Assembly: GCA_003344405.1 (NCBI GenBank)
Contig: NOWV01000010.1
Span: 434,001 to 498,000 of the forward strand
From: Trichoplax sp. H2
Taxonomy: Eukaryota > Placozoa > Uniplacotomia > Trichoplacea
Reading direction: 5' to 3'
Length of the DNA: 64,000 nt
The notes below the pieces were generated by a model. That model was not told where the DNA came from, made no database searches, and was given only the letters and a program-made list of their open reading frames with translations. Shown piece by piece: positions 25,601-38,000 of this stretch. The translations under genes and the position numbers were made by a program. Within the stretch, counting starts at the first letter, position 1, and each line of letters starts with the position of its first letter.

Positions 25601-28600
25601 TCATGCAGATAGGCAGTATATGTTACCGTAATATTTTCTCGTAAAATTTGTATTTTTAACGATTTAAAAATGTTAATTATTCCTTTCAAGAGTGCAATAT
25701 GCATTTCTAGCTATATTTTATGATCGTAAAATAATAATAAGAAAGCTGCATCGACGAAGTAGGGATAAATTTTTCCGGCTTTAATTTGGTAAAGAATAAA
25801 GTTTCACGTCTCTTTTGTATAAGTAAAATACGAAAAATGGAATAGGGAAGTTTAGCGGATCTAAAGTTATTTATTAACAAATTGTAGGGAAAAAATTTAC
25901 TATAGCTACTTAGTTTCAATTGCTAGAGATTTTTATCAAACAAACTGCGACAATAAATCGTGACATTTAGAAAAGAGTTACTCTATAGGGTTTTGTGAAT
26001 CGTTCTGTTGTTTTTAATTAAAACTTTGCATGAATAAAATTGATCTTTTGTCTTAGTTTTTATTTTTAATTTATATTAATCAAATTTCTAGTCATATAAA
26101 TAACTGAAAGATTTGTCAGCAATGTGCAAAGTATTAAAAATTACCGGCATTGAAGTTGAGCTATGATGAAATATTTTGTTTTTGCAGGATTAGAAGCAGC
26201 TACACCTATGACATTTGTAAGAGCTGCAGATTCCTTTATCTCACTTTTATGCTTAATTATTAACTAGCTACGCCCATAGAAAGTTCGGAAAATGAAGGTG
26301 TTGATCTTAATATTTATAACATGTACGTGTTCAGGAAATATATATGGGATTGCCGGTATCGTATCGGATAATAATATAATTACAGTGATGTAGTAACAAG
26401 GAATAAAGGAAAATTCTTTAAGCAAGGTGAACATCAAGCCATACCTCACTTTGTAGCTTACTACAATGCAAAGGCCTTGTTTCGTCTGCTTTCGCTATTA
26501 AACTCCATGATGTCTTTAAATTGTTCGTATATCCCAGTCGGACATTATAAGATATATTAGATTTTGAATCTAGTTACCCAAACAATGAATTTGAGAAAAG
26601 GATAAATGTTTAAACGTATTATATTTGATTTTTACCATTTATTGAATTCATGAATGAGAAACTTTCAAGGGTATTATATTGTGCATAGAAATAAACTGCA
26701 TGAAGTAAATATTATTATAGAAATCAGTTGACAATTTTGATACTAAAACTAAAATATAGTTACCATTTGGGCGCAATTTATCGTATTCAACATCTACGTT
26801 CATCAATACTAATAGATATTGATTCCATCTTGATATTTGAGGATATCCATTAGGAATACGAACGGTAAAGACGATCTCATCGGCAGGAATATTACTTGGA
26901 ATATTACGGATATCAATTTCTTGGCATTGATCCGGATCGTACCATTGCTTTAATTTTCCTTTATCGTGGGCTTTACACGTCGTTGCAGTAAATTTATAGG
27001 CTTTCGTTGGTGATGGAGCTAGAATTCGCACAGGCAAAAGAATATCAATGAATAAAATGTTACATCTATTATTGCCCCTTAATAAGGTAAAGTATCTAAT
27101 AAGAGCTACTTGATGGGGTAATTAGATGCAGTAGTTTTCACGATAGCCTAGAATATTGCTGGGCTATTTAAGCTAAGCTTTGTTTTTAAAACATTATGAA
27201 GAAAAAAAATAATAGGGAGAAAATTATGCGTATCTCTAAAATTGACGAATTATATTAAATTTATATTAATAAAGATGGATGGTACACTCTGTAGCAAATT
27301 CAAGGTTTTAATAACAAGTTGTAAATACCTTCGTGAAATCCTAATCTATTACTGAGTCAAGTTGTATGCTTTTATTAATCTCCCATTATTATTGGTTCTT
27401 CATTGTGTCAGAGAGAGCACGAAGTATCATAAAAGTTAATACTCTTAGAAATACAATATAAAAATTGCCATTCACCAGTGTGGTACGTAAATAGGCAACA
27501 TATCCAAAGTATAGCAGGAGAAACACCATACCATAAAACTTAAAAAATTCTATAGTACCCGGAATACACGGTTACTCATTAAAGACGAAAGAAGTAGGCT
27601 ATAAACAAATCTTCTAAATTTAGTCTCAAAAGCACTTGTTATAATTTCTACTAACTGCTATCGTAATTAAGGGATTTGAAATATCTTGATGTGAATATCT
27701 ATTCTAATAACTATTTATTCGTGTTTAGGCGGGAACGACAAATGAAATAAAAACCTTTTGACCAATGATTTGATGCTAACCTATAATTTGTAGAATTTGT
27801 TAGTTTGTGTCCTTCTCGCCGTTCTTATATTTATATTTATACTTTATTGAATAAGGTGATAAGTGTGATACTGGTAGTTCATTCCGCTATTGATAGATAT
27901 GATGATATGGTAACTTTAAATTTTTAATTATTGATTCGAAATCGAAAAGAAATAAGTTCGTCTATTGTGATAAAATCAAGTATCGAGGTTATAAAGTAGT
28001 AACCTAAATTAAGTTAGCATTGTGACGAAGCTAGCATTAAGCCGATTAAAAAAGAATGTAGTATGGATCATACGTCTAGAGATTTTATATTTATAACAGA
28101 GGTGCAAGCTAATTCGTTGAACGTCTTACCGATTTTATATATAGCGTCTATCAAAGGAAAAAGTCCTGACTAAGTGAACTTAATTACAAATAAAGAGAAT
28201 TACTCCTATCTAATTCAATATACTAGGATACAGATATACGAAATATAGCTTAGGCAATGATTTGCTTTTGAAGTCAATTGAGAATACTAACTTACGGTAC
28301 TGTATTGCTACTCTTACACTTTAATGAAAAGTAATACATTTCTTTGCCTTTATTAATTAATAGGGTTAAATCGAATCGGTTTATGCATTTGGAGCTCCGA
28401 ATATCTTAATGCTAGTAAATTTGATATTATATGAATTATTATGTTTTCAAATGCGGTAGATCATGAATGAGAGAGCTTATAGATTCGATTTATTCTGCTT
28501 GTTCCTTCGTCGGTATAGAATTGAACAGTCAAACATAATGTAAGTGTAAAGTCTAAGTTACAATATACAGTATTATGCAACAAAAGGAGTTGAAAGTTAA

Positions 28601-28775
28601 TAAATCTGGTATGCTATTCGCCTATACCTGAATGCCAAGAATCTTACTTAAAATTAAAACAATTTTATTTACCTTTTAACCCAATGAAAATGAATGAGAT
28701 TTGTGCCGCTAACATAAGCAATGAAAAAGCAATTAAGTGCTTGCTACTCAACGTTTCCAATATAATACTAGACAT
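19642..28775 (-). CDS. WLS: Wntless (Evi/GPR177), Wnt secretion receptor
   Basis: WLS is a multipass membrane protein that carries lipidated Wnts from the Golgi to the cell surface. Exons in gene order are 28775-28673, 27018-26764, 24903-24757, 24635-24502, 23204-23161, 23050-22923, 21901-21804, 21656-21593, 21196-21053, 20505-20361, 19957-19862 and 19718-19642. All are bounded by GT-AG with compatible phases. Recognisable family landmarks, in order: an N-terminal hydrophobic segment, [92 protein letters not shown] and a tail with VIYRESGKE. The luminal segment between exon 2 and 24903 is incomplete: a possible exon at 26223-26145 starts in the right phase, but one further piece was not located. 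The exons found give about 478 residues, compared with about 540 in vertebrates. The ORF at 26648-27037 is simply exon 2 read through. Confidence 0.92.
22426..22657. repeat. Imperfect 116-bp tandem duplication in a WLS intron
   Basis: Two adjacent diverged copies with period about 116. CAAATCACTGAGAATGTGTA near 22502 recurs as CAAATCACTGATGATTTGTA near 22618. Confidence 0.6.
25590..25610. repeat. Short perfect hairpin in a WLS intron
   Basis: ATCTGCATG and CATGCAGAT form a 9-bp perfect inverted repeat around a 3-base loop. Outer TGCCT / AGGCA extends the symmetry. Its function is unknown and it may be chance. Confidence 0.35.
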
Positions 28776-31486
28776 CTTTTTCCTTCAGATTAGCTATCGT
28801 TAATGTTTCGTGAAAGCATTGATAAGTAAAGTGGTTAAAATAAGTTAGAAACCTACTTCAGCGATAGACAACAATAAAATATTATCTTTTACTGTCTGCA
28901 ATAAATTTTTTTAAGATAGTATAATAGTAAATCCAGACAATAGGATCATGACTGCCATTGTCATTTTATCCGTATTTCTGGAGTATAAATGATGTATATT
29001 ACCGCGGTATGATAATATAAATTTTTCGTAATAGGCGAAGTTTTCCTTGCCTAAATATTAAAGCTGTGTAAATATATCAGTATGATCCGGTCGATTGATA
29101 TTGACTTTCTATCAAAGCTTGATGGTCAATGTTCGTTAATGTTAGTCCATAGTTAAAAGCAGCATAATGATATGTCATCGATTTGCTTCTATATTCTTAT
29201 TCAACTGATTATCTACATAACAATACATTAGTAGGATGTAAAGAACAGAGTCTCTTCGATTTCAGTAGGTATTTCATGAGCGATTATAATCTACTTTATC
29301 ACATCAGATTATTAGTACTAATCTTTTTCTATGCAATTCAATTAATTGTTCTCTCTGAATCATATACTGCAAATTAAAATATTATATCCACGCATTCATT
29401 AAGATAATTAAAATCAGAGACCCATGTTATAATTAGTCAATTCTCGTCTGAATGGTAGATGAAGTTTAAAAATGAATGTTAGCATTAAAATAATAACAGA
29501 GATTAATAATTCTTTATCCATTATCTTGAAGGCCTACATCAGTTACCGTGTGAGAATAGTAGTTACACCCAAAATTTATCCGTTACAGATCAATCTCATA
29601 TTGTCATAAAAATGGATCATTATTTAAAAACTGTAGTATTAATAATCCTAGAATGTATATTTGCTGTATATTTAATTACATAGCTACTCAATTTTGAGCA
29701 AAGGAACAATATTGATTAGGTCTAAATAGGAGCACGGTATTATTGTTTCACATGAGTATTTGCTTTATTACTGTACTACCGAATATATTCAATTTCCATC
29801 ATACTATCAGGTATATTTTTCCATTCAACGTGTTTAGGTTAAGAGTCTAAACATCTCGAGATTAAATACAATAATAGCATTAAATTGATCCAATCTTATA
29901 AAAATCCACTTTATTCAGGGCTATTTAACACAATTTCTATAGCTATCAAGGAAGTGACGTAAATGTATACGGAAATACCCTGTAAACTACCTTTTGCAAT
30001 GGTTGTATGCAGTTTCTTGACTATTGTTACAAGTAAGGAAAAGCATTATTTTTATATTTTAATGCATTTCCCTACCCTGTTTCGTTCAAACTAATAAATG
30101 CATACGGTTAAAGAATAAAAATCGACATTCGCGTTATTTTGCTACAGTTATAATACAGTAATTATCCTTCTTATATGCCATTAACTAATTCTGTTTAAAT
30201 TAGATAGAGCATATGAGTAGGGGGCTATAGCTGTTCATCCAATATTGGAATACCCTTACAAGTGATTTTACACGTGCCATGTAAAGTCCGGAACAAATAA
30301 TCACTAGCCTCCAGACTCTCTTTATTAGAAGTTATTGCTTATTGCACTTTATACCGAGCTATCGCTAATGAGCTAGCTTTACCTAGTGTCATCTTGTGTG
30401 TAGCCGTGATAAACTGATAGCCGCAAAGCCTTTCGTTAGAAGTTACAAGAATTGAAATTTAATTGTAATACGAGTAATATTGACTGTAAGTGCTAAACGA
30501 TTAAAAGGTAACGTATATTGCGTCAATAGCATGGTCTGAGAGCTAGTATATTGATAATATCTGTATTCATTTTTGTTTAAGAATTATCGCAGACAGTAAA
30601 TTTTACATATCTAGAACTTACTGTATTTCGATTGTAACATTTTGTTATAAGTACGTATATTTAATTGAGTATAATACTTTACATTTAACCCATAGGCAAT
30701 ACCTATGCGCTAGAATAATCTTAAGTGAAAGAGTATATTATTGCTCGGATAGCTAGCCTGGGCTTCCCAAATTTATCATAATGCACATTAAGCTCACGTA
30801 ATGACCGAGTAATAGTCTTTTACTATTACTAGTCCATGGAATACGAATGTTAGCATAGTATGCAATCCGTGTCTACACACTGGGGTTATAAAAAACTTAG
30901 TCCAGGTCTCAACATTAATGAAAAGTCCAGTCGTAGAATTCCAGGGAAATCAGTGTTAATCGTAACGTCAATTACCAAATAAATGCAGAAATTATGAGAA
31001 AATGTCTAAAATTTGGCAAGTTTTCAGATTTACTGTCAATTAAGTAGCTTACAGCAGTAGCATAAGACTAATTTATGATTGATGCCCTAATTTCATAAGC
31101 GTAACATCATTTGCTGGAATAACGAAATAGTCATAGCTGGAGCTAATCAATCCCAGATATGCATATGTCATATACCCTTCGATATCACTAACGATAGACA
31201 ACGATAATTTTTTGAGAGCAGTAATAAACCACAGGCCGCCAATCTGTATTCATACTTTATTTTATGTATGCTCTTATAATACTATTAGAATAACTGTATA
31301 TGTAATTTCCCTTTGAGTTAGAGCAACATTTAAATCATTATATACAAAAGTACGAACTGCTCATTGCGATATTTGATAGCAAACCGTTAAACAATAAACA
31401 ATACATTCACAATAATGTAAATTTCACATCCAGCGAAAAAGTTGTCACGGTACGTTGCACCAGTTTGCTTCCTTACATGGATAAAA
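28776..31486. other. Intergenic sequence between WLS and NDUFA7
   Basis: This presumably holds the WLS promoter. A short frame at 29183-29377 is hydrophobic but has no family resemblance. I found no supported exon or RNA gene. Confidence 0.45.
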
Positions 31487-31492
31487 TTTATT
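31487..31492 (-). terminator. Poly(A) signal of NDUFA7
   Basis: AATAAA on the minus strand lies about 90 bases past the NDUFA7 stop codon, a plausible cleavage and polyadenylation signal. Confidence 0.55.
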
Positions 31493-31581
31493 TAACATAT
31501 TACTGCATTGACTTTGACTATAGCGCGCATTCTTGGAAATGCCGGTACAACGCCTGATGCGGAAAGTACATCAGGAACGTT

Positions 31582-32664
31582 TCAATAGGGATTCTCTGAC
31601 CAATTTACAGGCTGACCAGGGACAACAGTTTTAACCGATTCAGTCCTACAAGACAGCAAAAATATTAGTTAACAGTAGTTCAGAAATGCGGTACATTACT
31701 TAGAGAAAGTGAAGACGAACTCCAGCGGACTAAATTAGTAGTGATATGTACCATTTCTAAGACTTACTCAGCACGTTTAATTTCCGATGAAGCAGGAAGC
31801 AAAGCTTGTTTACTAATTTCTACAGGAGGTCTAGCTTCCCTTCGTAAATCTCTGGTGTAATAGTAGTTTTTATTCAGCCTATGAGCTGGGCCAGAGGGAA
31901 GTTTGGGTGGTGGCCCAGATCTAATCCATTTTGATAGTTTTAAAAATCGAAATTTAAGATTTAAATATAATATAGAAGGTAAAGCTGAAAGTAAAAACTA
32001 CAGTTTTCACTGCAACGTACGAGATCGTCTTTTTTAACTACAGTATACGCGTATTCACTACAGTACATTCAATTGATTAACCTTTTAACAATGAAATCCT
32101 GATAACGGAGATTTGGCTTGATTTCTCTCTAAAATAGAAAGTTAATACATCAAATGACAAGATTGCCAGTTTTATACAATAATCTTATGCTCATATAACA
32201 TTTTTACTCAGTAAATAGTGCACGAGTATAATTATAATGGAACATCTGTAGTCTACGAAGTGAGACAATTTCTTCCATGATACACTAACTATCCCATGCA
32301 GTCTCCTAACGCCTCGAACATGTACGTAGTACTTAGTAAAAGCATTGATTATACTGCAATTAATGAATGAACTGTACAAAGGGTAATATTGCTAGAGTAT
32401 GGCAATTTTTATCTTATATTGACTACAATCATACTAGCTATTAAAATTGTCCAGTTCTGACATGACGGTCAATCCATGAACAATTTTGTTAGGTGTATTT
32501 CTGTTACTCAATGTTTTCTATATTGTACGTTTCACTGCAGACGGCCATTAGCCATCATCATTTCTTAATTTTTAATTCCTATAGTTGATAGTTACCCCAG
32601 CTAAGAAATTTCGAAGAACTTCGATTACTCGTGTTGCATTTCTAGGTGGTTGCGCTGCCGCCAT
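31582..32664 (-). CDS. NDUFA7: NADH:ubiquinone oxidoreductase subunit A7 (B14.5a)
   Basis: This is an accessory subunit of mitochondrial complex I. The four exons are too small for ORF calling: 32664-32596, 32128-32082, 31920-31768 and 31645-31582. All have GT-AG ends and phases that join cleanly, giving 110 residues against 113 in human. Exon 1 encodes MAAAQPPRNATRVIEVLRNF. Exon 2 ends in LRYQDFIVKR. Exon 3 holds the family signature PPPKLPSGPAHRLNKNYYYT followed by RDLRREARPP. Exon 4 ends VNWSENPY. The order and spacing of these motifs match vertebrate NDUFA7. The gene is divergent from TMEM59, and its start codon lies within a YY1-like motif. Confidence 0.93.
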
Positions 32665-32667
32665 TTT
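32657..32667 (-). promoter_or_regulatory. YY1-like AAAATGGCGGC element on the NDUFA7 start codon
   Basis: The sequence around the NDUFA7 ATG is AAAATGGCGGC, which fits the YY1 consensus AANATGGCGGC often found at starts of housekeeping and mitochondrial genes. Such sites direct TATA-less initiation and short leaders. Binding is inferred from sequence only. Confidence 0.4.
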
Positions 32668-33157
32668 GATTACAAGAACCAGACAGTCGCTTCTTCTGCG
32701 GCTACAGTAAGCGACTAAAGTTTCTTCGTTCCGAACTGGTTGCTAACTGAAAGGGTTAATACGCGTATGAACTAACACAACACTGATAATTGTATGGTGA
32801 AAGCGTGATCGCGTCGGTACCGTACTCTACCGTATTTCGGTCAGTACAATACAGTAGACCGATGCAGTGATGACCGATCATGACGTATTATACAATACAC
32901 TACCGTACCATGTGATATCGTATGGTCATGGACTGCTGTACCTTTTTTCACGATCAGGACTCTATGGCTGTAACTCAGTGTACTGTACCCATGGTCTACT
33001 AGAAGAAGACCTGAGCTGGACCGATCACTCACCCAGACAGACAGACATTGGTAAGAATATCGAAAAATGATTATTTACAGTAGTATGGAGCTTTCCGTGT
33101 CCATTTCCTGTATTACTGGTACTAATTGAGGTAACATCTACAATATTACACGTATAT
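32668..33157. promoter_or_regulatory. Divergent NDUFA7/TMEM59 promoter region
   Basis: This is moderately GC-rich for the locus, with several GTAC-containing palindromes (for example 32815-32860) and no TATA box next to NDUFA7. Small frames here on both strands are mutual shadows. It probably includes the start of the TMEM59 leader. Confidence 0.35.
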
Positions 33158-33601
33158 GTATACTGCATATAACTATTTCCAAGCAGAACTTAGTCACAGA
33201 TAATAAGATTCAATTTAGTATTATTACCTAATTTAGAAAAAATCAGTCAATTGAAAATCGATGGTCTCCATACTAAAGTATTATCATAACAAGGCAGAAT
33301 ATTTTGACGAGATGAGACCAAAGGTGTCTGTCCATCCAAGAGTGATCATTCTAGGTAGTGGTGTTGGCATTCAACGGTTGAACGTTCAGTAACATTCATC
33401 CTGAATGTGTGCATGTTTGCTCGATTTTGGAACGAATATAACAGTCAATGGATGTTTACGAATGTTAAGTGAACGTTCAACCGATTTTAGAATTGTATGA
33501 GAACAAATCGGGCCAGCGACAGTGTTGATCGAAAAATACGCCATCGTTCTAAATCGGATCCGGGCTGTTACTTTTGTCAAAATCCATTTTACGGATGTGT
33601 A

Positions 33602-33790
33602 CAGTACAGTACTGTCCACACAATATTTTACCTACAGTACTGTACTGTACAAGCAGTCACTGTACAGTAGAGACCCTTAAAACAGTATCACTGTCGGCAA
33701 AGAGAAGAGGACGTTGAGCTACTACCGTACTGTACACTGTACAGTACTGTACTGTAGATGTTTGGTGACAAGAACCAAACCATCGACAGG
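33602..33790. repeat. Palindromic TACTGTACAGTA array (upstream copy)
   Basis: Short alternating TACTG/TACAG units lie before the redundant TMEM59 exon 1. They are shorter here than in the homologous stretch at 34696-35025. Confidence 0.7.
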
Positions 33791-33875
33791 TGTACAGTAC
33801 ACTGTAGATTACTGCAAATACAACAAATCCAGTTTCAGCTTTTCAGTTAGTTCGCTCGACAACAACATTGAGTCA

Positions 33876-34013
33876 ATGGCGCATCGTGTAGCAGTGTATT
33901 TGCTACTGCTGATATCTGTTTTGAAATCAGTATCGAGCATTAGCGTTCTCGAAGGAGTAGAAAAATGCCACAAATCGTGTGCAAAGTCCTATCCGCCACA
34001 TACTTATCCTAGC
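33876..34013 (+). pseudogene. Redundant copy of TMEM59 exon 1
   Basis: This encodes the same 46 residues (MAHRVAVYLLLL...HTYPS) and the same GTAAGT donor as 35089-35226, but the copy is separated from the later exons by the gap and the second copy. An alternative haplotype is the best explanation; a true local duplication is less likely. Confidence 0.7.
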
Positions 34014-34245
34014 GTAAGTCACTTTACAACTGTATTCATGAACAACGCGTAGTTTATTCAAATTTTGCATTTAGTAACTTTTGTTGTTGTTCGATGATGA
34101 CGGCTAAAATTTATTTGCATTTCATTCACAAGTTATGTAGTTGTACCATGTTGTACGCGCTATGCTGTTCTGTTAGTGCTCATTGACGGCTATCCGATAA
34201 TTTCTCTAAGATATATTCCGGTAGATTTTATAGTATTTAAAAAAA

Positions 34246-34265
34246 NNNNNNNNNNNNNNNNNNNN
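34246..34265. other. Assembly gap (20 N)
   Basis: A run of exactly 20 N between overlapping duplicate flanks. Confidence 0.98.
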
Positions 34266-34695
34266 GTATACTGCATATAACTATTTCCAAGCAGAACTTA
34301 GTCACAGATAATAAGATTCAATTTAGTATTATTACCTAATTTAGAAAAAATCAGTCAATTGAAAATCGATGGTCTCCATACTAAAGTATTATCATAACAA
34401 GGCAGAATATTTTGACGAGATGAGACCAAAGGTGTCCGTCCATCCAAGAGTGATCATTCTAGGTAGTAGTGTTGGCATTCAACGGTTGAACGTTCAGCAA
34501 CCTGAATGTGTGAATGTTTGCTCGATTTTGGAACGAATATAACAGTCAATGGATGTTTACGAATGTTAAGTGAACGTTCAACCGATTTTAGAATTGTATG
34601 AGAACAAATCGGGCCAGCGACAGTGTTGATCGAAAAATACGCCATCGTTCTAAATCGGATCCGGGCTGTTACTTTTGTCAAAATCCATTTTACGG

Positions 34696-35025
34696 ATGTG
34701 TCCACACAATACTGTATTTTACCTACAGTAGTACAGTACTGTACAGTACTTTACTGTACAGTACATAGTGTACTGTACTGTACAAGCAGTCACTGTACAG
34801 TACTGTACAGTAGAGACCCTTAAAACAGTATCACTGTCGGCAAAGAGAAGAGGACATTGAGCTACTACCGTACAGTACTACTGTACAGTGTACTGTACAC
34901 TGTACAGTACTGTACAGTAGCTTACAGTAGCAGGAAGGCGTACTGTACTGTAGTGTACTACGTACTGTAGATGTTTGGTGACAAGAACCAAACCATCGAC
35001 AGGTGTACACTGTACTGTACATTAC
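34696..35025. repeat. Palindromic TACTGTACAGTA array just upstream of TMEM59
   Basis: This is a dense array of GTAC-centred palindromes built from TACTG and TACAG steps, directly 5' of the TMEM59 ATG at 35089. It is length-polymorphic relative to 33602-33790 and capable of multiple hairpins. Confidence 0.75.
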
Positions 35026-35088
35026 TGCAAATACAACAAATCCAGTTTCAGCTTTTCAGTTAGTTCGCTCGACAACAACATTGAGTCA

Positions 35089-38000
35089 ATGGCGCATCGT
35101 GTAGCAGTGTATTTGCTACTGCTGATATCTGTTTTGAAATCAGTATCGAGCATTAGCGTTCTCGAAGGAGTAGAAAAATGCCACAAATCGTGTGCAAAGT
35201 CCTATCCGCCACATACTTATCCTAGCGTAAGTCACTTTACAACTGTATTCATGAACAACGCGTAGTTTATTCAAATTTTGCATTTAGTAACTTTTGTTGT
35301 TGTTCGATGATGACGGCTAAAATTTATTTACATTTCATTCACAAGTTATGTAGTTGTACCATGTTGTACGCGCTATGCTGTTCTGTTAGTGCTCATTGAC
35401 GGCTATCCGATAATTTCTCTAAGATATATTCCGGTAGATTTTATAGTATTTAAAAAAAAGTACCGTCTAGTAAAAACTAATCAAGTTTTTGCTGCTTGTT
35501 TGGGAGTTTTTACTGATGGACGAGTATGTATCTTTTACAGTTTGGCTATCTTTTCTACATACTGTACGTGTCTATGTTATAGTGTATACTGTATACAGTA
35601 GTGTAGTCTACTGATATTCAATCTACGATACAGTACTACATTAATGACTGCTTATTAGTGAGCAACTGTGGATGGGTGTACTGTATACTGTAGTGCAAAT
35701 TATTTCTCCAGTATACAAAATATACTCTTTAGTACTCTTTAGCACAAACAATGGATGATTACTAATGTGCAATAAACAGTACAGTGTGTGTCAAATTATT
35801 TTGTCACTTTGAAAAGAATCAACCAGTGATCTTAATAAGCAAATACTGATTAATAGTCGTTACATTCCATAGCCTTTTTCAAAATCTCTCCATCAACCAT
35901 TCTAATATATCATTCTATGATAGCTTTACTGTATTTTTAAAGAAAAATATTGCCCGAAAGTGACAAAATGTTATAATACGTACAGTACTGTAGATAAATT
36001 TAAAACGGCTGCTTTGATAGAAGTACTGTACAGTACTTACCATGATCGTGACGCCTTTTCAACTCCTACTGTAATAAAGGAGCAGAAGAAGCCTCAATTC
36101 CAAAACTTCTTTTTTTATCTGATTCTTTTTACTATATAAATCGATGAAGTAGTTAATAAAGAGATTCGTACTCCTTTTAATAAGTTAATGCATGAAGTGT
36201 TCATCTCTTACACCAGCATATGCCACATTCTATAGTAAAACATGTCCACAATAGCCATGGTGTAGAGAGAACATTATTATTAGTATAGCGTTAACCCTAC
36301 AATGGACTACTAAATTACATTTATTACATTTAGTAGTTCATGGCAGTACAGTAGTCTTGGTAAATCCACAATAGCCATGGTGTAGAGAGAACATTATTAT
36401 TAGTATAGCGTTAACCCTACAATGGACTACTAAATTACATTTATTACATTTAGTAGTTCATGGCAGTACAGTAGTCTTGGTAAATCCACAATAGCCATGG
36501 TATAGAGAGAACATTATTATTAGTATAGCGTTAACCCTACAATGGACTACTAACTTACATTTAGTAGTTCATGACAGTATAGTAGTCTTGGTAAATCCAC
36601 AATAGCCATGGTGTAGAGAGAACATTATTATTAGTATAGTGTTAACCCTACAATGGACTACTAAATTACATTTAGTAGTTCATGATAGTACATTAGCCTT
36701 GGTAAATACACTGTATTACTGTGAAAATTTTTATTGCGGGGGTGCAGATTTGAAAGTCCAGAATTCTAGACAGTAACGTCTTATATTGTAGTCGGCTGAC
36801 AAGATGGACAATGTACCTAAAATACAGCTTTACTGTATGAAAATATACCGCTATTGACTCGTCTGTTCTTCATCGGATTTGATCGTATTCGGTAGTACAG
36901 TAATAGCGTTAGCTTGCTGTGATAGGGTATTTTTAAAATATACTGTACGTTTCGACGTATAGTACAGTAAGATTCTGAAAGATAATAGTCATATCATGCA
37001 TATATATCTAAGTACAATATGTAATGTTTTAGCTCTTATATCATGTTACTCTTACTTTGGAATGTAGACCGATTCACTCATAGCCTGTCAAAGAGGATGC
37101 AGATTTGCAGCAATTACAGATGTGATGAGATTTAATTCTACAGACGAGAAAAGTGAAGCTTGTGCATCAGGTGAATATTGGATTATTGTTTCATGAGATC
37201 ACGAATTCTACGTGATCCTTCTGAACCTTTGCGTCTATGATCAGTGTAATAATTATTAACTCATATAACTAATCTATCTTTTCTCAACTAGTTTGTTCTG
37301 AGGCTTATAGGAACAACTTGGACATAGCATGTCGAAATGGTTGCGATATTATTCGCTATTATTTACCGACTATAAATGATATCGATCGCATGCCACAGTA
37401 TAGTTATCCATTTATCTACATCCAAAACGTTTACGTGAATGTTGTTAACCAAGCAGTTCACTATTTTAGAATTCAATGGGGCTTTTTGATAACTTCTCCG
37501 AATCACGACCTGATTGCTGTACAGGTTCGTATGGCTATACTATAAATATAATTGATTTATGCGTTTGGATTTGATAATATACAATTTAATGCCAGCATTT
37601 AATTCCTTTGTGTGGATTACTATTCAGTCTGGACCGGAAGTAATGATTGCTATTGAAGAAATCGAAGGTCAATTAATATTAATTTTAACGCCTTAAAGTG
37701 TACCATTGAGATCCTTCAGACTTTGCTAGATGACTAACAAAAATTCTAAAATTGATCTGTTATTATGTACTGTAGACGGCAGCAATGAGAAGCAAATTAG
37801 TGAACGTCAAAGACCGGTGGAACGTACTAGTAAATTTACTGGATGGTTGGAGTGTATCTCTTACCATACTGGGTTACCGGTTTGGCTAGTATGTGCGACA
37901 CTTCTTACATCTGTGTTTGCTTTAATCGGATTGTGCTGTATTTGGGTTTACGATTCTGACGATGAATCTGATAATGTAAGTTCAAATTCGCTCATGTCAT

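Larger units (their letters stand above)
33158..35456 (+). repeat. Duplicated flanks of the second 20-N gap (probable unmerged haplotypes)
   Basis: 33158-34245 and 34266-35456 are near-identical. The second copy is about 100 bp longer, chiefly from expansion of the TACTGTACAGTA array, and there are scattered substitutions and small indels (for example near 33390 versus 34497). The first copy ends at the N run in an oligo-A stretch; the second continues into the rest of TMEM59. Confidence 0.85.

Noticed and set aside
32841-33070. Overlapping plus and minus frames between NDUFA7 and TMEM59
   Set aside because: Both arise from palindromic GTAC-rich sequence, so neither strand is favoured as coding.
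33386-33619. 77-codon minus-strand frame, recurring at 34454-34705
   Set aside because: Its repetition reflects the haplotype duplication at the gap, not two genes. No family resemblance, and it is antisense to the TMEM59 leader region.
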